DNA of 64,000 nt from Treponema vincentii (lineage in GTDB: Bacteria > Spirochaetota > Spirochaetia > Treponematales > Treponemataceae), in NCBI RefSeq assembly GCF_010365865.1, contig NZ_CP048020.1, positions 1,860,001-1,924,000 of the forward strand, written 5' to 3'. Under the pieces are notes generated by a model. It did no database searches, was not told the DNA's origin, and worked only from the letters and a program-made list of their open reading frames with translations. This document shows positions 60,880-64,000 of this stretch, in pieces (the first letter of the stretch is position 1; each line of letters begins with the position of its first letter). The translations under genes were made by a program, and so were the position numbers.

Positions 60880-61827
60880 ATGAACTTTATACACACACCG
60901 GTTTTATTACAAGAATGCCTGGAATTACTTGCTCCGGAAACATCCGATCCGCTTCTTATCGACGGAACATTAGGCGAAGGCGGCCACAGTGAGGCCTTTT
61001 TAACTCACTTTCCACAGTTAAAAGTTATCGGTATCGATGCCGACCCTGCCATTCAAGCAAAGGCAAAAGTACGGCTTGCCCCATTCGGCGAACGTATGCA
61101 ATTTTTTTTAGGCTGGTCGGATGCTTTTTTCGATGCTTATCCTCAAAATACACCTGCCCCATCGCTCATATTATTTGATCTCGGTATTTCTCTTTTCCAT
61201 TATATGGAATCAAAGCGCGGTTTTTCATTCAGCGCCGCCGAACCGCTCGATATGCGTATCAACCCGAATGAATCGCTAACAGCCGCCGACATTGTAAACA
61301 CCTACAGCGAAAAAAAACTCGCGGATCTACTGTACCTCTATGCGGAAGAACGGTTTTCGCGGCCGATCGCTCGTGCTATTGTCGCGGAACGGGAAAACCG
61401 TCCCTTTACGGAAGCGCGACAGTTAAGCGAAACCGTATTCCATGCGGTTCCCGTCCGCTTCAGACACGGCCCCATACATCCGGCAACCAAGACGTTCCAA
61501 GCCCTACGGATTGCCGTGAACAGCGAGCTTGACCGGCTGCCGCGCCTGTTGGAAAAAGCCTTTGCATGCCTTGCGGCAGAGGGCAAAATGGGCGTTATCT
61601 CTTTTCACTCGCTGGAAGATCGTATCGTTAAAAATTTTTTTAGAGACCTTGCAAAAAGCTGTATTTGCCCGCCTGAAATGCCGATATGTACATGTGGAGG
61701 CGTGCCCCGTGCAGCTTTGCTTACGAAAAAACCGGTCGGCCCCTCTGCCGAAGAGACAGCCGGTAACGCACCGTCCCGCAGCGCCCGGCTTCGTGTTATA
61801 AAAAAGCTCTCTTTGAGGAGGTCATAA
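60880..61827 (+). CDS. rsmH: 16S rRNA cytosine-1402 N4-methyltransferase
   Basis: RsmH (MraW) methylates 16S rRNA using SAM. Motifs HTPVLLQECLELL, LIDGTLGEGGHSEAFL, GIDADPAI, LILFDLGIS, and the C-terminal HPATKTFQALRIAVNSELD ... ISFHSLEDRIVKNFF are complete. Length 315 is normal. Second gene of the division operon. Confidence 0.95.
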   Translation: MNFIHTPVLLQECLELLAPETSDPLLIDGTLGEGGHSEAFLTHFPQLKVIGIDADPAIQAKAKVRLAPFGERMQFFLGWSDAFFDAYPQNTPAPSLILFDLGISLFHYMESKRGFSFSAAEPLDMRINPNESLTAADIVNTYSEKKLADLLYLYAEERFSRPIARAIVAERENRPFTEARQLSETVFHAVPVRFRHGPIHPATKTFQALRIAVNSELDRLPRLLEKAFACLAAEGKMGVISFHSLEDRIVKNFFRDLAKSCICPPEMPICTCGGVPRAALLTKKPVGPSAEETAGNAPSRSARLRVIKKLSLRRS

Positions 61828-61832
61828 CCGCT

Positions 61833-62114
61833 ATGAAGCACTTGTTAGCATTCATCCTTACCGTGAGTATTCCTTGTTTATTTTTCTTAACCGTCAAACA
61901 ATCGCAGGTCTACAATACACTGGAACGTGAGGTAAACGCATATAACGATGAGCAGAATCGCCTGATTGCAGAAAATAAACGGAAGATTTCGGCTATTTCC
62001 ATCCTCTCAAAACCGCAGCGGATAGAAAAAATTGCCGTCGAAGAATTGGATATGCACAAAGCAGATTCCTCGCAGATTATCCGCGTCTCCTTGGATAAGG
62101 AAAAGAAGGGATAG
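61833..62114 (+). CDS. ftsL: FtsL-like cell-division protein
   Basis: A 93-residue bitopic protein with one membrane helix (about 4-20) and a coiled coil (about 25-65: REVNAYNDEQNRLIAENKRK), then an ELDMHKADSSQIIRV end. Sequence is weakly conserved, but position between rsmH and murF and this layout fit FtsL, which with FtsB/DivIC joins the divisome. Name from context. Confidence 0.75.
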   Translation: MKHLLAFILTVSIPCLFFLTVKQSQVYNTLEREVNAYNDEQNRLIAENKRKISAISILSKPQRIEKIAVEELDMHKADSSQIIRVSLDKEKKG

Positions 62115-62118
62115 CTCC

Positions 62119-63510
62119 ATGTTATTGGGTTGGGAGGCTCTCTGCACGGCAGTCGCAGGCACATTCATTTGCAATTATTCTCCTTATGCGGGCTTCGATT
62201 CCGTTACGACAGACAGCAGAACTGTGAATCCCCATGCCCTTTTTATTCCGCTGCGAGGTACACAGCAAGACGGGCACCGTTATATCGAACATGCCCTGCG
62301 GCAAGGAGCAGATTGTATTATTGCCGACGCAGCACACCTCGACGTCCACGATAACACTCAGCATATTATTGCTCTCTGCAAAAGATATGAAGCCTCCTGT
62401 ATCCGCGTTGAACATACGCTGAAGGCATTGCAGGACGCCGCCGCCGCTTATCTGGAGCGATTTCCACAGCTTCTTAAAATCGGAGTAACCGGTTCAAACG
62501 GTAAAACAACGACGAAAGAACTGCTTGCCTCTATCTTTGCACAGGAATACCGCACTGTAAAAAATGAGGGTAACCTCAATTCGGAAACAGGACTGCCGCT
62601 CTCGGTGTTCACCGTAACGAAAGAACATGAAGTGGGCATTTTTGAGCTTGGTATGAACCGGAAGGGAGAAATTGCGGAGCTTGCCGCAGTCCTGAAACCG
62701 AACATTGCCGTTATCACCAATATCGGCACCGCGCATATCGGGATGCTCGGTTCCAAAGATGCCATTGCTCACGAGAAAAAACAAATATTTTCCTGTTTTG
62801 ATGAAAACTCAGTCGGCTTTGTCCCCGATAAGGACGAATATACGGCTTTCTTACAAGAAGTACCGCACGGGAAAACCTTTACCTACAGTGCAGCTCCCGA
62901 CGCCTATACCCTCGAAGGGCTTTCAGGTACAGAGATCCGGTATAAGGGAGAAAACATCCGTTTACCACTCCCGGGAATCCATAACGTACAAAATGCCTTT
63001 GCCGCGATTGCCGTTGCGGAATACTGCAATATCCCGCTGCGATCAATAAAAGCAGGCATCGAAAACATGCAGGCACTATTTGGAAGGTCGCAAATTATCC
63101 GCGGATCGGTAACCTACCTGCTCGATTGCTATAACGCCAATCCCGATTCTATGAATGCGGGGCTTGCACTGTGTGCGAATATTGCAGTAAACGGCAAGAA
63201 GATTTATGTACTTGCCTCGATGAAAGAACTGGGTGCAAAATCAGCGGAAGCACATCGCGCCGTATGTGCGGCAGCTTTTGCCTCCGATGCCGATGCGTTA
63301 TTTTTTTTCGGTGAAGAGATGTGTAAAGCAGCCGTCGAACAAAATAAAACTTCAAATAAGCCTTTTTTCTGCTTTAGAGAATCCGATGCAAATAAACTCC
63401 GCGATACCTTAGATAGTCTATTAAAACGGAACGATTTTGTGTTTCTAAAGGGATCCCGAAGCCTTCAACTGGAGCAGTTTGAATCTATTCTGCAAAAGGA
63501 GCGGGTATGA
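62119..63510 (+). CDS. murF: UDP-MurNAc-tripeptide-D-alanyl-D-alanine ligase
   Basis: The last cytoplasmic ligase of peptidoglycan precursor synthesis, adding D-Ala-D-Ala. FDSVTTDSRTVNPHALFIPLRG, the ATP loop KIGVTGSNGKTTTKELLASIF, NEGNLNSETGLPLS, MNRKGEIAELA, ITNIGTAHIGMLGS, EKKQIF, and YNANPDSMNAGL are typical. ATG 62119 starts just after ftsL. A 4-base overlap with the next gene. Confidence 0.95.
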   Translation: MLLGWEALCTAVAGTFICNYSPYAGFDSVTTDSRTVNPHALFIPLRGTQQDGHRYIEHALRQGADCIIADAAHLDVHDNTQHIIALCKRYEASCIRVEHTLKALQDAAAAYLERFPQLLKIGVTGSNGKTTTKELLASIFAQEYRTVKNEGNLNSETGLPLSVFTVTKEHEVGIFELGMNRKGEIAELAAVLKPNIAVITNIGTAHIGMLGSKDAIAHEKKQIFSCFDENSVGFVPDKDEYTAFLQEVPHGKTFTYSAAPDAYTLEGLSGTEIRYKGENIRLPLPGIHNVQNAFAAIAVAEYCNIPLRSIKAGIENMQALFGRSQIIRGSVTYLLDCYNANPDSMNAGLALCANIAVNGKKIYVLASMKELGAKSAEAHRAVCAAAFASDADALFFFGEEMCKAAVEQNKTSNKPFFCFRESDANKLRDTLDSLLKRNDFVFLKGSRSLQLEQFESILQKERV

Positions 63511-64000
63511 CACAGCATACTATCACCGTTGAAAAGAACATCAATCGCGACCGATACAGCTTTACTTTTATCCTGCTTGTGCTCATCATGGTTGGAGTCG
63601 GAATTGCGGTACTCTATTCGGGCTCCCTGCATTACGCCGAACGTTTTTTTGATGACCCATCTTATTTCGTTGTCCGGCAATTCCGTAATCTTCTTGTAGG
63701 CTGCATCGGTCTCATTTTTTTTTCATTTTTCAGTTTTGACCATTTGCGAAAATTACTCCCCTATCTACTGATAGCCGGTTTTATCTTCCTGTTGCTCCCG
63801 TTTATTCCCGGCATTGCTTCGCCGCGGAATGGTGCTAATCGCTGGATCTCTATCGGTGGTTTTAGTTTACAACCATCGGAATTTATCAAGCTTCTGCTCA
63901 TTATCTTTCTTGCAAATTTCTTCGATAAAAAAGCTGATCAATTGGATGTACCGCTGATTGCCATACTGCCGCCTTTTTTTATTACATCGATATTCGTATT
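63507..64000 (+). CDS. ftsW: FtsW/RodA-family (SEDS) peptidoglycan glycosyltransferase, 5' part
   Basis: The window ends inside this gene after 164 codons. A cytoplasmic start is followed by membrane helices; the SEDS motifs FVVRQFRNLLVG, NGANRWISIGGFSLQPSEFIKL are seen. The division-cluster position favours FtsW over RodA. ATG overlaps the murF stop (ATGA). Nine Ts near 63712 stay in frame. Confidence 0.9.
   Translation, partial: MTQHTITVEKNINRDRYSFTFILLVLIMVGVGIAVLYSGSLHYAERFFDDPSYFVVRQFRNLLVGCIGLIFFSFFSFDHLRKLLPYLLIAGFIFLLLPFIPGIASPRNGANRWISIGGFSLQPSEFIKLLLIIFLANFFDKKADQLDVPLIAILPPFFITSIFV

Noticed and set aside
63712-63720. Run of nine Ts in ftsW as another frameshift
   Set aside because: The reading frame through the run gives conserved SEDS sequence on both sides, so no base is in excess.

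Overview
The window looks like a chromosomal segment of a host-associated spirochete of the genus Treponema, probably an oral one near T. vincentii or T. medium. Signs are the cell-division order mraZ-rsmH-ftsL-murF-ftsW, as in treponemes, a FlbB-type periplasmic flagellar collar protein beside hflK/hflC, a CHASE2 adenylate cyclase next to a FecR-domain protein, many lipoproteins with spirochete-style lipoboxes, a dentilisin-like subtilase, and a mid-range GC content. No tRNA, rRNA, CRISPR array or prophage was seen.

Layout. 0-6 kb: end of an ABC exporter, a CHASE2 adenylate/guanylate cyclase, and a divergent trio of a small secreted protein, a beta-barrel and a FecR protein. 6-8 kb: a macrodomain protein and an AT-rich insert carrying a PstS-like binding protein. 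8-14 kb: folC, facing an operon of acyl-ACP thioesterase, rsmA, a membrane protein and two RluA-type pseudouridine synthases. 13.8-14.6 kb: a type III toxin-antitoxin locus (toxI repeats, terminator, toxN) whose toxin gene is cut by a palindromic insert. 14.6-20 kb: an SGNH/MBOAT acyl-transfer pair, flbB, hflC and hflK. 20-26 kb: a repeat-rich graveyard with a ParE-type TA pair, a PIN toxin gene split by a 140-bp element with a target duplication, a 2-hydroxyacid dehydrogenase and a displaced fragment of it, a frameshifted beta-barrel gene, and an Rpn-type nuclease gene broken by three elements. 26-42 kb: a probable heme-acquisition island with a TonB-dependent receptor, a HmuY-like lipoprotein, an FN3-like lipoprotein and a secreted subtilase on the plus strand, converging on exbB-exbD-tonB and three large lipoprotein genes on the minus strand. 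42-50 kb: membrane protein, MinD/FlhG-like ATPase, FapA-like polymer protein, lgt, a PH-like membrane protein, nrdR and nrdD. 50-60 kb: Fe-alcohol dehydrogenase, a class M sirtuin with an Rrf2 regulator, a B3/4 protein, folK, scpA, scpB, rluB and others. 60-64 kb: start of the division cluster.

Two themes run through the window. First, families of small palindromic elements (40-145 bp) sit in and between genes. Copies of one family share fixed linkers (CGATGTTT ... AAACTCG), but their stems differ by paired changes that keep the base pairing. Several copies interrupt toxin or nuclease genes. Second, seven single-base excesses in homopolymers of six or more bases break four genes (MBOAT, a beta-barrel, a PH-like protein and mraZ), and one missing base breaks the thioesterase. 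This pattern suggests sequence errors, although phase variation is possible for the surface genes. All calls come from reading the sequence; no database search was run.
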